Shown here: positions 17,358-27,313 of the stretch, in pieces
Layout: every line of letters starts with the position of its first letter
Numbering within the stretch: position 1 is the first letter of the stretch
Source: Achromobacter sp. RTa
GTDB lineage: Bacteria > Pseudomonadota > Gammaproteobacteria > Burkholderiales > Burkholderiaceae_B
NCBI RefSeq assembly: GCF_000757485.1
Contig: NZ_JPYO01000046.1
Span: forward strand, 345,257 to 409,256
Direction: 5' to 3'
DNA length: 64,000 nt
Notes under the pieces: generated by a model
Seen by the model: the letters and a program-made list of their open reading frames with translations, nothing else
What the model was told of the DNA's origin: nothing
The model's database searches: none
Position numbers and translations under genes: made by a program

Positions 17358-18512
17358 TCACTCTCCGGAATCCGCTGGCGCCACCCGCAGCAGTTCGCCG
17401 GGCGAGGCGTCGGTCAACACGTACACGTAGCCGTCCGGCCCCTGCCGCACATCGCGTATGCGGCTCTTGCGGTCCACCAGCAGGCGCTCCTGCGCCACCA
17501 CACGGTCGCCGTCCAGGGTCAGGCGAATCAGGTTCTGGTTGGCCAGCGCGCCGATGAATACGGAATTGCGCCACGCGGGGAAGCGGTCGGCGTCGTAGAA
17601 CGCCATCCCGCTGATCGCGGGCGACTTCGGCCACCAGAACAGCGGAGCCTCCATGCCGGGCAGCGTATCGCCCTTGGCTTCGGGTATGGGCAGGCCCGAG
17701 TAGTTGATGCCGTGGGTCACCAGCGGCCAGCCGTAGTTCTTGCCCGGCCGGACGAGATTGATTTCGTCGCCGCCGCGCGGACCGTGCTCGTTTTCCCAGA
17801 GATCGCCCGACCAGGGATTCAGCGCCATGCCCTGGGGATTGCGATGCCCGTATGACCAGATTTCCGGCCGTGCGCCGGCCTGGCCCACGAAGGGATTGTC
17901 CGGCGGCACCGAGCCATCGGCCTTCAGCCGCACTACCTTGCCCTGCAGCTTGTCCAGGTCCTGCGCGGTGGGGCGCTGGTTGTTCTCGCCCAGCGAGATG
18001 TACAGATAGCCCTTGCGGTCGAACACCAGCCGCGACCCGTAGTGCAGGCCGGACGAGAGCTTTGGCTCCTGGCGGAACAGCACGCGGAAGCCCTCCAGCG
18101 CCGTGCCGTCGTCCGACAGGCGCCCGCGCCCCACGGCGGTGCCGCTCTTGGAGCCGTCGGCCTCGGCATACGACAGGTAGACATAGCGGTCGTTGGCGAA
18201 ATCGGGAGAGAGCACGACGTCGAGCAGGCCGCCCTGCCCCTGCGCCGCCACCTTGGGCAGACCGCTCAGAGGCTTGGACAGGCCGCCCGCCGCGCGCAGC
18301 AGCCGCAGGCTGCCGGAACGCTCCGTGATCAGCATGCCGCCGCCAGGCAGGAAGGCCATCGACCAGGGATGGTCCAGCCCGCCAGCTACCGACGTGACGC
18401 GGGCCGCTACCGAGGGAGGCTCCGAGGCCGCGCGCGTCGGCGCGGCCAATGCCGCCGACAGGCTCAGGAACAGGAAGAAAGCGCGCGTGCTCGCGGCGGG
18501 GCTTGGCGGCAT
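17358..18512 (-). CDS. PQQ-dependent aldose sugar dehydrogenase (YliI/Asd-type)
   Basis: The 384-residue secreted protein has a signal peptide (MPPSPAASTRAFFLFLSLSA...) and a six-bladed beta-propeller of the soluble glucose/sorbosone dehydrogenase family. Family landmarks include GLDHPWSMAFLP, the GRLSDDG...PKLSSGLHYGSRL region with the catalytic-site His, SYGHRNPQGMALNP and ENEHGPRGGDEIN. Such enzymes oxidise aldoses in the periplasm using PQQ. ATG 18512 follows CCGGAG with 6-nt spacing; the ATG at 18518 directly abuts that site. The downstream GST gene is probably co-transcribed. Confidence 0.9.
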   Translation of the reverse strand: MPPSPAASTRAFFLFLSLSAALAAPTRAASEPPSVAARVTSVAGGLDHPWSMAFLPGGGMLITERSGSLRLLRAAGGLSKPLSGLPKVAAQGQGGLLDVVLSPDFANDRYVYLSYAEADGSKSGTAVGRGRLSDDGTALEGFRVLFRQEPKLSSGLHYGSRLVFDRKGYLYISLGENNQRPTAQDLDKLQGKVVRLKADGSVPPDNPFVGQAGARPEIWSYGHRNPQGMALNPWSGDLWENEHGPRGGDEINLVRPGKNYGWPLVTHGINYSGLPIPEAKGDTLPGMEAPLFWWPKSPAISGMAFYDADRFPAWRNSVFIGALANQNLIRLTLDGDRVVAQERLLVDRKSRIRDVRQGPDGYVYVLTDASPGELLRVAPADSGE

Positions 18513-18663
18513 GGTCATCTCCGGCGGCAACTGGTTTGAATGCGTCGTGGCGGGCGCAGCGCATGGCCCGGCACGCCGGAAGCCCCGCGGGCGGACGCGC
18601 GGGTGGCGTACCATATCGGCCAAGGACGGGGCTCCCGTCCTTCCTCCCAGGAGACTCCATCAC

Positions 18664-19275
18664 ATGAAACTGTACTACATGCCCGGCGCGTGCTCGCTGG
18701 CCTCGCACATCGTCCTCGAATGGATCGGCAAGCCCTACGAAACGCACAAGCTCAGCCGCGACGAACTGAAAGGCCCCGAGTTCCTGAAGGTCAATCCGCT
18801 GGGCGCGGTGCCGGCGCTGTCGGACGGCGACTGGACGATCACGCAGAACGCCGCCATCCTGGAACACCTGGCCGAACAGGCCCCGCAGTCCGGGCTGATG
18901 GGCGACGGCACTGCCCGCGCGCGCGCCGAGGTGCGCCGCTGGCTCGGCTTCATCAATTCCGACGTCCACAAGACCTTCTCGATGATCTTCGGCGCGCCGC
19001 GCTTCGTGTCGGAGGAAGGCGCCCAGAAGGAATTGGCCGGCTCCGCCTCCAGGCTGCTGACCAGGCTCTTCTCGCAACTGGACGCGCAACTGGCCGGCAA
19101 GCCCTACCTCACCGGCGAGGCGCCCTCCATTGCCGATGCCTATCTGTACGTGGTGCTGCGCTGGGCCCGCGCCAAGGAAGTGGATCTGTCGGGGCAAGAC
19201 AACCTGGCGGCCTTCTTCAAGCGCATGGAAGCCGACAAGGGCGTGCAGACCGCGCTGGCGGCGGAAGGCCTGTAA
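18664..19275 (+). CDS. beta-class glutathione S-transferase
   Basis: The 203-residue protein begins MKLYYMPGACSLASHIVLEW, the hallmark of bacterial beta-class GSTs, with the conserved catalytic Cys10. The C-terminal helical domain contains PSIADAYLYVVLRWA. It conjugates or reduces substrates with glutathione in the cytoplasm. AGGAG lies 9 nt before ATG 18664. It diverges from the sugar dehydrogenase gene and faces the LysR gene convergently. Confidence 0.93.
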   Translation: MKLYYMPGACSLASHIVLEWIGKPYETHKLSRDELKGPEFLKVNPLGAVPALSDGDWTITQNAAILEHLAEQAPQSGLMGDGTARARAEVRRWLGFINSDVHKTFSMIFGAPRFVSEEGAQKELAGSASRLLTRLFSQLDAQLAGKPYLTGEAPSIADAYLYVVLRWARAKEVDLSGQDNLAAFFKRMEADKGVQTALAAEGL

Positions 19276-19304
19276 GCGGCAAGCCGGGCGCCCCGCGGTC
19301 CGGA

Positions 19305-20270
19305 TCAGCCGACGCCAGCCGGAATTTCCGCCAGATCGGGCGGCGCCCCATCCTCCAGCGTCTTCTTGACGGCCGCCAGGAAGCGCCTGGCCAGCAAAGG
19401 CGGCGCGCTCAGGTTCGAGTGGGTAGCCCAGATATCCACGTACGCCGCCGGCAGTATCGGCCGCAGCACCATACGGGCGGCCTGATCGGGCGTGACGCAC
19501 CAGGCGTCCACCAGCGCCGGTCCCAGCCCCTGCTGCACGAACGAGCAGGCGGTCACCGGAGAATGCACCTCCACCGCCGCCGGACAGGCGCCGCGCTCTC
19601 CGAAGAACGGCTTGAGCGCCCGCGCCAGCGGCGTATCGCCGGGATAGCCTATCCAGGCCGCCGTCGAAAAATCCTCCGGACGCACTACTTCCCTGCCCGC
19701 CAGCGGATGCGCCGCGGGCAGCGCGCAGATCACCGGCACCTGCGCCAGCCGCACCGAGGTCAGGTTGGGATGATCCGGCGGTTGCATCGAAATTCCGATG
19801 TCCGCCTGCCCCGACAGGAAATAGGCGGCCAACTCGTCGAAGGTCACGCTGCGGTAATCCACGCGCGCGTCGGCATTGCGGTTGCGGAAGCGGTCCAGCG
19901 CCATCGGGATCAGCCGCTGGCCGAAGCTGGCGCTGGCGACGATCTTCAGCATGCCGGCGCCCGATTGCGCCAGGCTGGCGGCCAGGTCGTTCACCCGCTG
20001 GATGCCGCCATACACCTGCTCCACCTCGGCATACAGCCGCCGCGCCTCGGCGGTGGGCGACAAACGGCTTTTCACTCGCTCGAACAACCGATAGCCCAGG
20101 CGGCTCTCGGTCAACGCGAGCACCCGGCTGACGGCGGGCTGCGACACATGCAGCATCCGCCCCGCGCCGCTGATCGAACCCGACATCATGATGGCCCGGA
20201 ACACTTCGATCTGCCTCAGGTTCAGCGGCCGTCCGGCAGTCGGTCCCACCTCGTCCGCATAGGCGTACAT
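19305..20270 (-). CDS. LysR-family transcriptional regulator
   Basis: The 321-residue protein has the N-terminal winged HTH (LNLRQIEVFRAIMMSGSIS, then MLHVSQPAVSRVLALTESRLG, about 17-76) and a two-lobed substrate-binding effector domain. ATG 20270 (MYAYADE) follows GGGGAAAAG; an earlier start at 20297 is possible. It diverges from the Bug-type binding protein / D-aminoacylase / racemase genes and is the obvious candidate to control them, probably in response to a D-amino acid or an N-acyl derivative. Confidence 0.92.
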   Translation of the reverse strand: MYAYADEVGPTAGRPLNLRQIEVFRAIMMSGSISGAGRMLHVSQPAVSRVLALTESRLGYRLFERVKSRLSPTAEARRLYAEVEQVYGGIQRVNDLAASLAQSGAGMLKIVASASFGQRLIPMALDRFRNRNADARVDYRSVTFDELAAYFLSGQADIGISMQPPDHPNLTSVRLAQVPVICALPAAHPLAGREVVRPEDFSTAAWIGYPGDTPLARALKPFFGERGACPAAVEVHSPVTACSFVQQGLGPALVDAWCVTPDQAARMVLRPILPAAYVDIWATHSNLSAPPLLARRFLAAVKKTLEDGAPPDLAEIPAGVG

Positions 20271-20304
20271 ATCCACTTTTCCCCGTCCCAGTCGCACCGA
20301 ATCG

Positions 20305-20319
20305 ATAACTGCCGATTAT
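20305..20319. promoter_or_regulatory. candidate LysR-type operator
   Basis: ATAA-CTGCCGA-TTAT (20305-20319) is a short inverted repeat in the 137-bp divergent gap between the LysR gene and the Bug-type gene, the usual place for LysR regulator binding. Support is symmetry and position only. Confidence 0.35.
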
Positions 20320-20407
20320 AGGTTTTCGACATTTTTCGATGACGGCCCGCCCCGGCCTCGGGTGTAACCTGCCGGCCTCTACCACAACAGAATCAGGGGA
20401 ATCCATC

Positions 20408-21385
20408 ATGCGCAACCGTATCTTCCGCGGCCTTTCTGCGCTGGCGCTTGGCGCCGCGCTGTCGGCCACCGCCGCCGCCGGCGCCTATCCCGACAAGCCC
20501 ATCACCTTCGTGGTCCCGTCCGCGGCCGGCGGCTCGCCCGACGTGCTGTCGCGCCTGATCACGACCCAGCTCGCGCGCGACACCGGCGCCACCCTGGTGA
20601 TCGAGAACCGTCCCGGCGCGGCCGGCAACATCGGAATCGCGCTGGTGAAGCGCGCCGCGGCGGACGGCTATACGGTGGGCTACGGCAACATCAACACGCT
20701 GGCGGTGAACCGCTCGCTGTTCAAGCGCCTGCCCTACGACGTGGACCAGGACCTGACGCCCGTCGCCCATCTGTTCGACCTGTACAACGCGCTGATCGTG
20801 CCGGCCGACTCGCCGATCAAGAGCGTGCAGGACCTGATCGACCGCGCCCGCAAGGAGCCCGGCCGCCTGTCTTACGGCGCCTCCGGCGTGGGCACCACCG
20901 GCCACATGGGCGGCGAACTCTTCAAGAGCATGGCCAAGGTCGACGTGATGTTCATTCCGTACAACGGCGGCCCTGCCGCCATCCAGGATCTGCTGGGCGG
21001 GCGCCTGGACTACCTGTTCGTGAACACCTCTGAGGCGGCGCCGCTGGTCGCCAGCGGCAAGGTGCGCGCCATCGGCGTCAGCAGCCTGAAGCGCCTGCCC
21101 ATGATGCCGGACGTGCCGACGCTCGACGAGGCCGGCGTGAAAGGCTACGAAACGGTCTCGTGGGGCGGCGTGGTCGCGCCCAAGGGCACCCCCGACGACG
21201 TGGTCGCCACGTTGAACGCCGCGATCCAGAAGGCGCTGCAGGCCCCCGACGTGCGCACCGGACTGGCCACGCTGGGCGCCGAGCCGGCCGGCGGATCGCC
21301 CGCCGAGTTCAAGCATCTGATCGACCGCGAAACCGCCAAGTGGCGCCAGATCATCGAATCCGCCGGCATCGAGAAGCTCGACTGA
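20408..21385 (+). CDS. Bug/TctC-family periplasmic solute-binding protein
   Basis: The 325-residue protein has a signal peptide (MRNRIFRGLSALALGAALSA) followed by the Bug-family start YPDKPITFVVPSAAGGSPDV and the conserved IENRPGAAGNIG loop. Bug proteins capture organic acids, amino acids or nicotinate derivatives, usually for TctAB-type permeases, and are greatly expanded in Bordetella and relatives. No tctAB genes are nearby. ATG 20408 follows CAGGGGAATCCATC. The N-acyl-D-amino-acid deacylase starts 2 bp after its stop, so the ligand is probably a D-amino acid or its N-acyl form. Confidence 0.92.
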   Translation: MRNRIFRGLSALALGAALSATAAAGAYPDKPITFVVPSAAGGSPDVLSRLITTQLARDTGATLVIENRPGAAGNIGIALVKRAAADGYTVGYGNINTLAVNRSLFKRLPYDVDQDLTPVAHLFDLYNALIVPADSPIKSVQDLIDRARKEPGRLSYGASGVGTTGHMGGELFKSMAKVDVMFIPYNGGPAAIQDLLGGRLDYLFVNTSEAAPLVASGKVRAIGVSSLKRLPMMPDVPTLDEAGVKGYETVSWGGVVAPKGTPDDVVATLNAAIQKALQAPDVRTGLATLGAEPAGGSPAEFKHLIDRETAKWRQIIESAGIEKLD

Positions 21386-21387
21386 AC

Positions 21388-22854
21388 ATGACCATGTCCC
21401 GCTTGCAGGCTGACTTCATCGTGGCCGGCGCCACGCTCATCGACGGCTCGGGCGGCCCCGCCCGCCGGGGAGACCTGGCGGTGCTGGGCGAGCGTATCGT
21501 GGCCGTGGGCGGCTTCGCCCATCCCGCCGGCGTGCCGGTGATCGACGCCCGGGGCCTGGTCCTGGCGCCCGGCTTCATCGACTCCCACACCCACGACGAC
21601 GGCTACCTGCTGGCGCATCCCGACATGCTGCCCAAGGTGTCGCAGGGCATCACCACGGTCGTCACGGGCAATTGCGGGATCAGCCTCGCGCCGCTGGCGC
21701 GCACGGAGATTCCGCAGCCGCTGGACCTGCTGGGCCCGGCCGCGCTGTTCCGCTACGGCACGTTCCGCGCCTGGATGGACGCCCTGCGCCAGACGCCGGC
21801 GGCGGTCAACGTGGTGCCCCTGGTGGGCCACACCACGCTGCGCGTGGCCGTCATGCAGGACACCTCGCGCGCCGCCGACGAGCGCGAACGCGCCGCCATG
21901 CGCGAACTGCTGGCGCAGGCGCTGGACGCCGGCGCCTTCGGCGTCTCGACCGGAACGTTCTATCCGCCGGCCAGCGCCGCGCCCACGTCCGAAATCATCG
22001 ACGTCTGCGCGCCGCTGCGCGGCCGCCCCGGCATCTACGCCACCCATTTGCGCGACGAGGCGGACCATATCGTCCCGGCGATGGAGGAAGCGCTGCTCAT
22101 CGGCCGCGAACTGGGCTGCCGCGTCGTGTTCTCGCACCACAAGCTGGCGGGAGAGCGTAATCACGGCCGCAGCCGCGAAACGCTGGACCTCATCAGCCGC
22201 GCCGCCGCCTCGCAGCCCGTCTGCCTGGACTGCCATCCCTATCCGGCCACCTCGACGATGCTGCGGCTGGACCGGGCGCGGCTGGCCAGCCGCACGATGA
22301 TCACCTGGTCCAAGGGGCATCCGGAGGCCACCGGCCGCGATTTCAGCGAAGTCATGGCCGAACTGGGGCTGGACGACGAGGCCGCCATCGCTCGCCTGGC
22401 GCCGGCCGGCGCGATCTATTTCCTGATGGATCCGGAGGACGTCAACCGCATCTTCACGCATCCGCTGACGATGGTGGGCTCCGACGGCCTGCCCTTCGAT
22501 CCGCATCCGCATCCCCGCCAATGGGGCACCTTCACCAACGTGCTGCGCGCGATGGTGCGCGAACAGCAGCTGCTGTCGCTGGAGTCCGCCATCCACAAAA
22601 TGACCGGCCTGGCCGCGGACCAATACGGCATCGCCGAGCGCGGCCGGCTGCGCGAGGGGTATCATGCTGACTTGGTGCTGTTCGATCCCGCCACGGTAAG
22701 CGATGTGGCCACTTTTTCAGCTCCCATTCAGGCAAGCCAGGGCATCCAGTCGGTATGGGTCAATGGCAAGCGCGTATGGGACGGGGAACGGACAGGCGCC
22801 GAACGCCCGGGCCAGGTTCTGGCGCCGGGTGCCGCATTACCTCGGAGTGAATAA
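21388..22854 (+). CDS. N-acyl-D-amino-acid deacylase (D-aminoacylase)
   Basis: The 488-residue amidohydrolase has the metal motif GFIDSHTHDD (about 63-72), TGNCG, a later HHKLAG histidine site, and the C-terminal MTGLAADQYGIAERGRLREG segment typical of D-aminoacylases. It hydrolyses N-acyl-D-amino acids to D-amino acid and fatty or acetic acid. It starts at ATG 21388, 2 bp after the binding-protein stop, or at ATG 21394. The stop is one base before the GTG of the racemase, indicating tight translational coupling in one catabolic operon. Confidence 0.92.
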   Translation: MTMSRLQADFIVAGATLIDGSGGPARRGDLAVLGERIVAVGGFAHPAGVPVIDARGLVLAPGFIDSHTHDDGYLLAHPDMLPKVSQGITTVVTGNCGISLAPLARTEIPQPLDLLGPAALFRYGTFRAWMDALRQTPAAVNVVPLVGHTTLRVAVMQDTSRAADERERAAMRELLAQALDAGAFGVSTGTFYPPASAAPTSEIIDVCAPLRGRPGIYATHLRDEADHIVPAMEEALLIGRELGCRVVFSHHKLAGERNHGRSRETLDLISRAAASQPVCLDCHPYPATSTMLRLDRARLASRTMITWSKGHPEATGRDFSEVMAELGLDDEAAIARLAPAGAIYFLMDPEDVNRIFTHPLTMVGSDGLPFDPHPHPRQWGTFTNVLRAMVREQQLLSLESAIHKMTGLAADQYGIAERGRLREGYHADLVLFDPATVSDVATFSAPIQASQGIQSVWVNGKRVWDGERTGAERPGQVLAPGAALPRSE

Positions 22855-22855
22855 C

Positions 22856-23599
22856 GTGAATACCTATTCCCAGGGTTGTTACCTGGGTGTACTGGGCGGA
22901 ATGGGCCCCATGGCCGGCGCGGCCTTCGCCCTACGCCTGGCGGCGCTGACGCCCGCCGATGTCGACCAGCAGCACATCCCCACCCTGCTGCGCAACGACC
23001 CCCGCATTCCCGACCGTTCCAGCGCCTACATGGCGGGCGGCGAGAATCCCCTGCCCCACATGGTCGAGGGCGTGCGCTTCCTCGAGCGGGCCGGCGCGCA
23101 ACTCATCGCCATCCCGTGCAACACGGCCCATCTCTGGTACGACGAGATCGCCGCGTCCACGAACCTGCCTGTGCTGCACATCATCCAGGCAGTCATCGAA
23201 GACCTGCGCCGCCTGGGCCTGCCCAAGGGCCGCATCGGCCTGATGGGCACCGCCGCCACCCTCAAGCTGGGCCTGTACCAGCGGCACCTGGAAGCCCATG
23301 GCTACGAATGCATCGTGCCGGACGACGATGAGGTCGAGCGCTACTGCATGGGCTCCATCCGCGCCGTCAAGGGCAACCAGCTGGAAGAGGCTTTCGCCCC
23401 GGCCGCCGAATGCATCGCCCGCCTGCGCGCCCGCGGGGCCGACGCGGTGGTGCTGGGCTGCACGGAACTGCCGCTGGCCGTGCCGCACGCGCTGCGCCCT
23501 AGCCTGGGCGTCACGCTGACGGACTCCATCGATGCGCTGGCCCGCGCCGCAATCGCGCATTACCAGGCCGACGAGCCGCGGGAATTGATCGCCGCCTGA
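22856..23599 (+). CDS. aspartate/glutamate racemase family protein
   Basis: The 247-residue protein has the two catalytic-cysteine motifs of the Asp/Glu racemase superfamily: PCNTAH and GCTELPL, plus the N-terminal GVLGGMGPMAG. These enzymes interconvert D- and L-Asp or Glu without cofactor. It starts at GTG 22856 with GGAG just upstream inside the deacylase 3' end. In this operon it would turn the D-amino acid released by the deacylase into a usable L-amino acid, pointing to N-acyl-D-Asp or N-acyl-D-Glu as substrate (inference). Confidence 0.92.
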   Translation: MNTYSQGCYLGVLGGMGPMAGAAFALRLAALTPADVDQQHIPTLLRNDPRIPDRSSAYMAGGENPLPHMVEGVRFLERAGAQLIAIPCNTAHLWYDEIAASTNLPVLHIIQAVIEDLRRLGLPKGRIGLMGTAATLKLGLYQRHLEAHGYECIVPDDDEVERYCMGSIRAVKGNQLEEAFAPAAECIARLRARGADAVVLGCTELPLAVPHALRPSLGVTLTDSIDALARAAIAHYQADEPRELIAA

Positions 23600-23609
23600 T
23601 GGGCTGGCG

Positions 23610-23636
23610 AAAAAAAAAGCGCATCTTGCGATGCGC
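23610..23636 (-). terminator. Rho-independent terminator of the liv operon
   Basis: On the minus strand GCGCATC and GATGCGC (23619-23625 and 23630-23636) form a 7-bp stem with a 4-nt loop, followed by nine Ts (23618-23610). It lies 28 bp after the livF stop. On the plus strand the A run precedes the stem, so it terminates the minus-strand operon only. Confidence 0.85.
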
Positions 23637-23663
23637 CCCAATATCCCTTCGCGGGGATAGCGG

Positions 23664-24368
23664 TCAACCGCCCAGGTACGCCTTGCGCACCTGGTCGTTG
23701 ACCAGCAAGTTGGCGCCCGTGTCCTGCAGCACGACGCGGCCGTTCTCCAGCACGTAGCCGCGGTCGGCCACGCCCAAGGCCTTGTTCGCGTTCTGTTCCA
23801 CCAGGAACACCGTCACGCCCTGCTCCCGGATCTCGCGGATGATGTCGAAGATCTGCGCGATCACCAGCGGGGCCAGGCCCAGCGTGGGCTCGTCCAGCAG
23901 CAGCAGGCGCGGACGCGTCATCAGCGCGCGGCCGATCGCAAGCATCTGCTGCTCGCCGCCCGACATCAGCCCGGCCCGCTGGCTGGCCCGCTCCTTCAGG
24001 CGCGGGAACAGGCCGTAGACGTGGTCGATGCCCGCCTCGATCTCTTCGCGCTTCGAGAAGAAGCCGCCCATCATCAGGTTCTCGGCCACCGTCAGGTCCT
24101 TGAAGACCCGCCGCCCTTCGGGCGAAATGGCGATGCCGCTACGCATGATGTGGTGCGTGTCCTTGTGGGTGATGTCCTCGCCCTCGAACGTGATCCTGCC
24201 CTCTCTTGCGCGGGGGTTGCCGCAAGCCGTCATCAGCAAGGTCGTCTTGCCGGCGCCATTGGCCCCGATCAGCGTGACGATCTCGCCCTTGTTGACGTCC
24301 ACCGACACCCCGTTCAGCGCCTGGATGGCGCCGTAGTAGGTATGTATGTTTTCCAGCTTAAGCATCAT
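23664..24368 (-). CDS. livF: branched-chain amino acid ABC transporter ATP-binding protein LivF
   Basis: The 234-residue ATPase has Walker A GANGAGKTT, signature MSGGEQQMLAIGRAL and Walker B LLLLDEPTLGLAP. The N-terminal LKLENIHTYYGAIQALNGVS is typical of LivF. It is the last gene of livH-livM-livG-livF; its ATGATG start overlaps the livG stop. It drives uptake of leucine, isoleucine, valine or similar compounds with LivG and the LivHM permease. Confidence 0.95.
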   Translation of the reverse strand: MMLKLENIHTYYGAIQALNGVSVDVNKGEIVTLIGANGAGKTTLLMTACGNPRAREGRITFEGEDITHKDTHHIMRSGIAISPEGRRVFKDLTVAENLMMGGFFSKREEIEAGIDHVYGLFPRLKERASQRAGLMSGGEQQMLAIGRALMTRPRLLLLDEPTLGLAPLVIAQIFDIIREIREQGVTVFLVEQNANKALGVADRGYVLENGRVVLQDTGANLLVNDQVRKAYLGG

Positions 24369-25132
24369 TCCTCCCCGAGGTACGCCTTGATGACGCGCTC
24401 GTCGTTGCGCACCTGCTCGGGGGTGCCGGTAGTGATGGGCTTGCCGTGCTCCATGACGAGGATGCGGTCGGAAATGCCCATGATCAGGCTCATGTCGTGT
24501 TCGATCAGCAGGACCGCCACGCCGAACTCGCGCCGCAGCTGGTCGATCAGCGACTGCAGGTCGCGCTTCTCCTGGGGATTCAGGCCCGCTGCCGGCTCGT
24601 CCAGCATCAGCAGGCGCGGCTTGGTGATCATGCAGCGGGCGATCTCCAGCCGGCGCTGGTGGCCGTAGGCCAGGTTGCCCGCCTCGCGGTTGGCGAACTC
24701 CCGCAGCCCCATGAAATCCAGCCACTGGGCCGCGCGCGACAGCGCGTCGGCTTCGGACTGGCGATAGGACTTCAGCTTGAGCAGGCCCGGCAGCAGCCGC
24801 GATTCCACCTGGGTGTGCTGGGCCACCAGCAGGTTCTCCAGCACGGTCAGCTGCTTGAACAGCCGCACGTTCTGGAACGTGCGGACCAGGCCATGGCGCG
24901 CCACCTTGTGGCTGGGCAGGCCGGTGATGGCCTGGCCGTCCATGGTGATCTCGCCCGCCGTCGGCGAATAGAAGCCGCCCACGCAGTTGAACACCGTGGT
25001 CTTGCCCGCCCCGTTGGGGCCGATGATGGCGAAAACCTCGTCGGATTTGACTTCGAACGCCACGCTGTCCACGGCCAGCAGGCCGCCGAACCGCATGGTG
25101 AGCCCGGAAACTTTCAGCAATGCCTCGCTCAT
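24365..25132 (-). CDS. livG: branched-chain amino acid ABC transporter ATP-binding protein LivG
   Basis: The 255-residue ATPase has Walker [10 protein letters not shown], a LivG-type [15 protein letters not shown] signature, and Walker [14 protein letters not shown]. It starts at ATG 25132 ([10 protein letters not shown]) with the start overlapping the livM stop by 4 bp, and its stop overlaps the livF start. In-frame sequence upstream of this ATG is shadow of livM. Confidence 0.95.
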   Translation of the reverse strand: MSEALLKVSGLTMRFGGLLAVDSVAFEVKSDEVFAIIGPNGAGKTTVFNCVGGFYSPTAGEITMDGQAITGLPSHKVARHGLVRTFQNVRLFKQLTVLENLLVAQHTQVESRLLPGLLKLKSYRQSEADALSRAAQWLDFMGLREFANREAGNLAYGHQRRLEIARCMITKPRLLMLDEPAAGLNPQEKRDLQSLIDQLRREFGVAVLLIEHDMSLIMGISDRILVMEHGKPITTGTPEQVRNDERVIKAYLGEE

Positions 25133-26364
25133 TTGGCCAGCTCCACGTGGGGACGCTTCATGGGCAACAACCCCTGCGGACGCCACATCATCATCAACAC
25201 CATCACCAGACCGAACATCAGCATCCGGTACTCGGCGAACTCGCGGGCCACTTCCGGCAACACCGTCAGCAGCACGGCCGCGAGGATCACGCCCACTTGC
25301 GAGCCCATGCCGCCGAGCACCACGATGGCCAGGATGAGCGCGGACTCGATGAACGTGAAGGACTCGGGGTTCACCATGCCCTGGCGCGCCGCGAAGAACG
25401 CGCCGCCAAAGCCGGCGAACATGGCGCCCAGCGTGAACGCGGACAGCTTGATGCGCGTGGGGTTCAGCCCCAGCGAGCGGCACGCGATCTCGTCTTCGCG
25501 CAGGGCTTCCCAGGCGCGGCCGACCGGCATGCGGATCAGGCGCGTCGACACGAACAGCGTGACCAGCGCGAGCAGCAATGCCATCAGGTACAGATAGATC
25601 ACCATGTGCTGGTTCTGGAACGTCCATCCCATGAATTCATGGAACGTCGTGCCTCCTTCCTCGCTGGCGCGGCGCGTCATTTCCATGCCGAACACCGTCG
25701 GCTTCGGAATGCCGGAGATGCCGTCGGGGCCGCCCGTCAGCGTGTTCAGGTTGATCAGCAGCAGGCGGATCATCTCGCCGAAGCCCAGCGTCACGATGGC
25801 CAGGTAATCGCCGCGCAGCCGCAACACCGGAAAGCCCAGGATGAATCCGAACAGCGCCGCCATCGCGCCCGAGAACGGCAGCGCTTCCCAGAAGCTCCAG
25901 CCGCCCCAGTGGTACAGCAAGGCGTAGGTATAGGCGCCCACGGCATAGAAGCCGACGAAGCCCAGGTCCAGCAGGCCGGCGAAGCCGACGACGATGTTCA
26001 GGCCCAGGCCGAGCATCACGTAGATCAGCACCAGCGTGGCGATGTCCACCGAACTGCGGCCGGCGAAGAATGGCCAGATCACCGCCACCGCCAGGAGCAG
26101 CAGCGCCAGCGGCTTGTGGGTCTTGACCGGCGCGGCCGGCAAGGTGGGCAGGCCCGTCTTCAGCTTCTGGAACGGCTTGGCGATCCAGGGCCGCAGCAAC
26201 TGGAAGGCGAACACGATCGCGGCGGCGATGGCCACCAGCGACCAGTTCGCCTCCATGCTGGTGCGCGCGCCCTGGCGGATCAGTTGCAGGCCGAATACCG
26301 GGGTAACAATGACCGCCGTCAGCACGGCCGCCATCGTGGCGTTTTTCAGGTTGTTGTTCGACAT
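25129..26364 (-). CDS. livM: branched-chain amino acid ABC transporter permease LivM
   Basis: The 411-residue permease has about ten hydrophobic segments and the LivM core ([20 protein letters not shown]; then a [18 protein letters not shown] cytoplasmic EAA-like loop, about residues 285-302). It forms the membrane channel with LivH. It shares one base with the livH stop (TGATG) and overlaps livG by 4 bp. Confidence 0.95.
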   Translation of the reverse strand: MSNNNLKNATMAAVLTAVIVTPVFGLQLIRQGARTSMEANWSLVAIAAAIVFAFQLLRPWIAKPFQKLKTGLPTLPAAPVKTHKPLALLLLAVAVIWPFFAGRSSVDIATLVLIYVMLGLGLNIVVGFAGLLDLGFVGFYAVGAYTYALLYHWGGWSFWEALPFSGAMAALFGFILGFPVLRLRGDYLAIVTLGFGEMIRLLLINLNTLTGGPDGISGIPKPTVFGMEMTRRASEEGGTTFHEFMGWTFQNQHMVIYLYLMALLLALVTLFVSTRLIRMPVGRAWEALREDEIACRSLGLNPTRIKLSAFTLGAMFAGFGGAFFAARQGMVNPESFTFIESALILAIVVLGGMGSQVGVILAAVLLTVLPEVAREFAEYRMLMFGLVMVLMMMWRPQGLLPMKRPHVELAK

Positions 26365-27290
26365 CAGACTTTTTCCACCTCAGGTTTGCCCAACAGCCCG
26401 GTGGGACGGAACAGCAGGATCAGGATCAGCAGCGAGAACGCCACGATGTCCTTGTACTGCGAGGAGATGTAGGCGGCCGCGAAGGTTTCGGCCAGGCCCA
26501 GCAGCACGCCGCCGAGCATGGCGCCCGGGATGCTGCCGATGCCGCCAAGCACCGCCGCCGTGAACGCCTTGATGCCGGCCAGGAAGCCGATGAAGGGATT
26601 GAGCTTGCCGATGGTGATGGCGATCAGCACGCCCCCCACCGCCGCCAGGATCGCGCCCATCACGAACGTGAACGAGATCACGCGGTTGGTATCGATGCCC
26701 AGCAGGTTCGCCATGTGCATGTCCTGCGAGCAGGCGCGCGAGGCGCGGCCCATGCGGGAATACTTGATGAAGAGCGTAAGCGCGATCATCAGCGCCACCG
26801 TGACCACGATGATCATGATGCGCGAATACGGCACGGTCACTTCGAAATCGGATCCCATATGGAACTGCCAGGCGCCCGATACCAGCGAAGGCACGGCCAT
26901 GTCGCGCGCGCCCTGGCCCAGGGCCACCCAGTTCTGCAGGAAGATCGACATCCCGATGGCCGAGATCAGCGCCACCAGGCGCGGACTGCCCCGGACCGGG
27001 CGGTAGGCGACGCGCTCGACGGAAAAACCGTAGATGCCGGTGACCACGATGGCCACGACCAGCATCGCCGCGATGACGAACGGGATCGGCAGCCCGCTAT
27101 TGGTGCCGATGGCGGTCAGGGTGACCAGGCCGACATAGGCGCCGATCATATAGATTTCGCCGTGGGCGAAGTTGATCATACCGATGATGCCGTAGACCAT
27201 TGTGTAGCCAATGGCGATCAACGCGTAGATCGCGCCCAGAGACAATCCGTTGAAGAATTGCTGGGTAAGTTGGGGTATGAGGTCGGACAT
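26364..27290 (-). CDS. livH: branched-chain amino acid ABC transporter permease LivH
   Basis: The 308-residue permease starts at ATG 27290 ([20 protein letters not shown]) and shows LivH hallmarks: [22 protein letters not shown] near the N terminus and [18 protein letters not shown] as the EAA-type loop. The frame is open further upstream, but the livK-livH spacer with its hairpins lies there. It pairs with LivM, and translation of the two is coupled. Confidence 0.95.
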   Translation of the reverse strand: MSDLIPQLTQQFFNGLSLGAIYALIAIGYTMVYGIIGMINFAHGEIYMIGAYVGLVTLTAIGTNSGLPIPFVIAAMLVVAIVVTGIYGFSVERVAYRPVRGSPRLVALISAIGMSIFLQNWVALGQGARDMAVPSLVSGAWQFHMGSDFEVTVPYSRIMIIVVTVALMIALTLFIKYSRMGRASRACSQDMHMANLLGIDTNRVISFTFVMGAILAAVGGVLIAITIGKLNPFIGFLAGIKAFTAAVLGGIGSIPGAMLGGVLLGLAETFAAAYISSQYKDIVAFSLLILILLFRPTGLLGKPEVEKV

Positions 27291-27313
27291 TATTTCTCTT
27301 GCTCCAAATAGTT

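Noticed and set aside
16714-20469. 1251-residue open frame on the minus strand
   Set aside because: Only its 3' end (16714-17352) is a real gene, the GST. The remainder is antisense or out of frame to the sugar dehydrogenase, GST and LysR genes in GC-rich DNA and has no recognisable domain.
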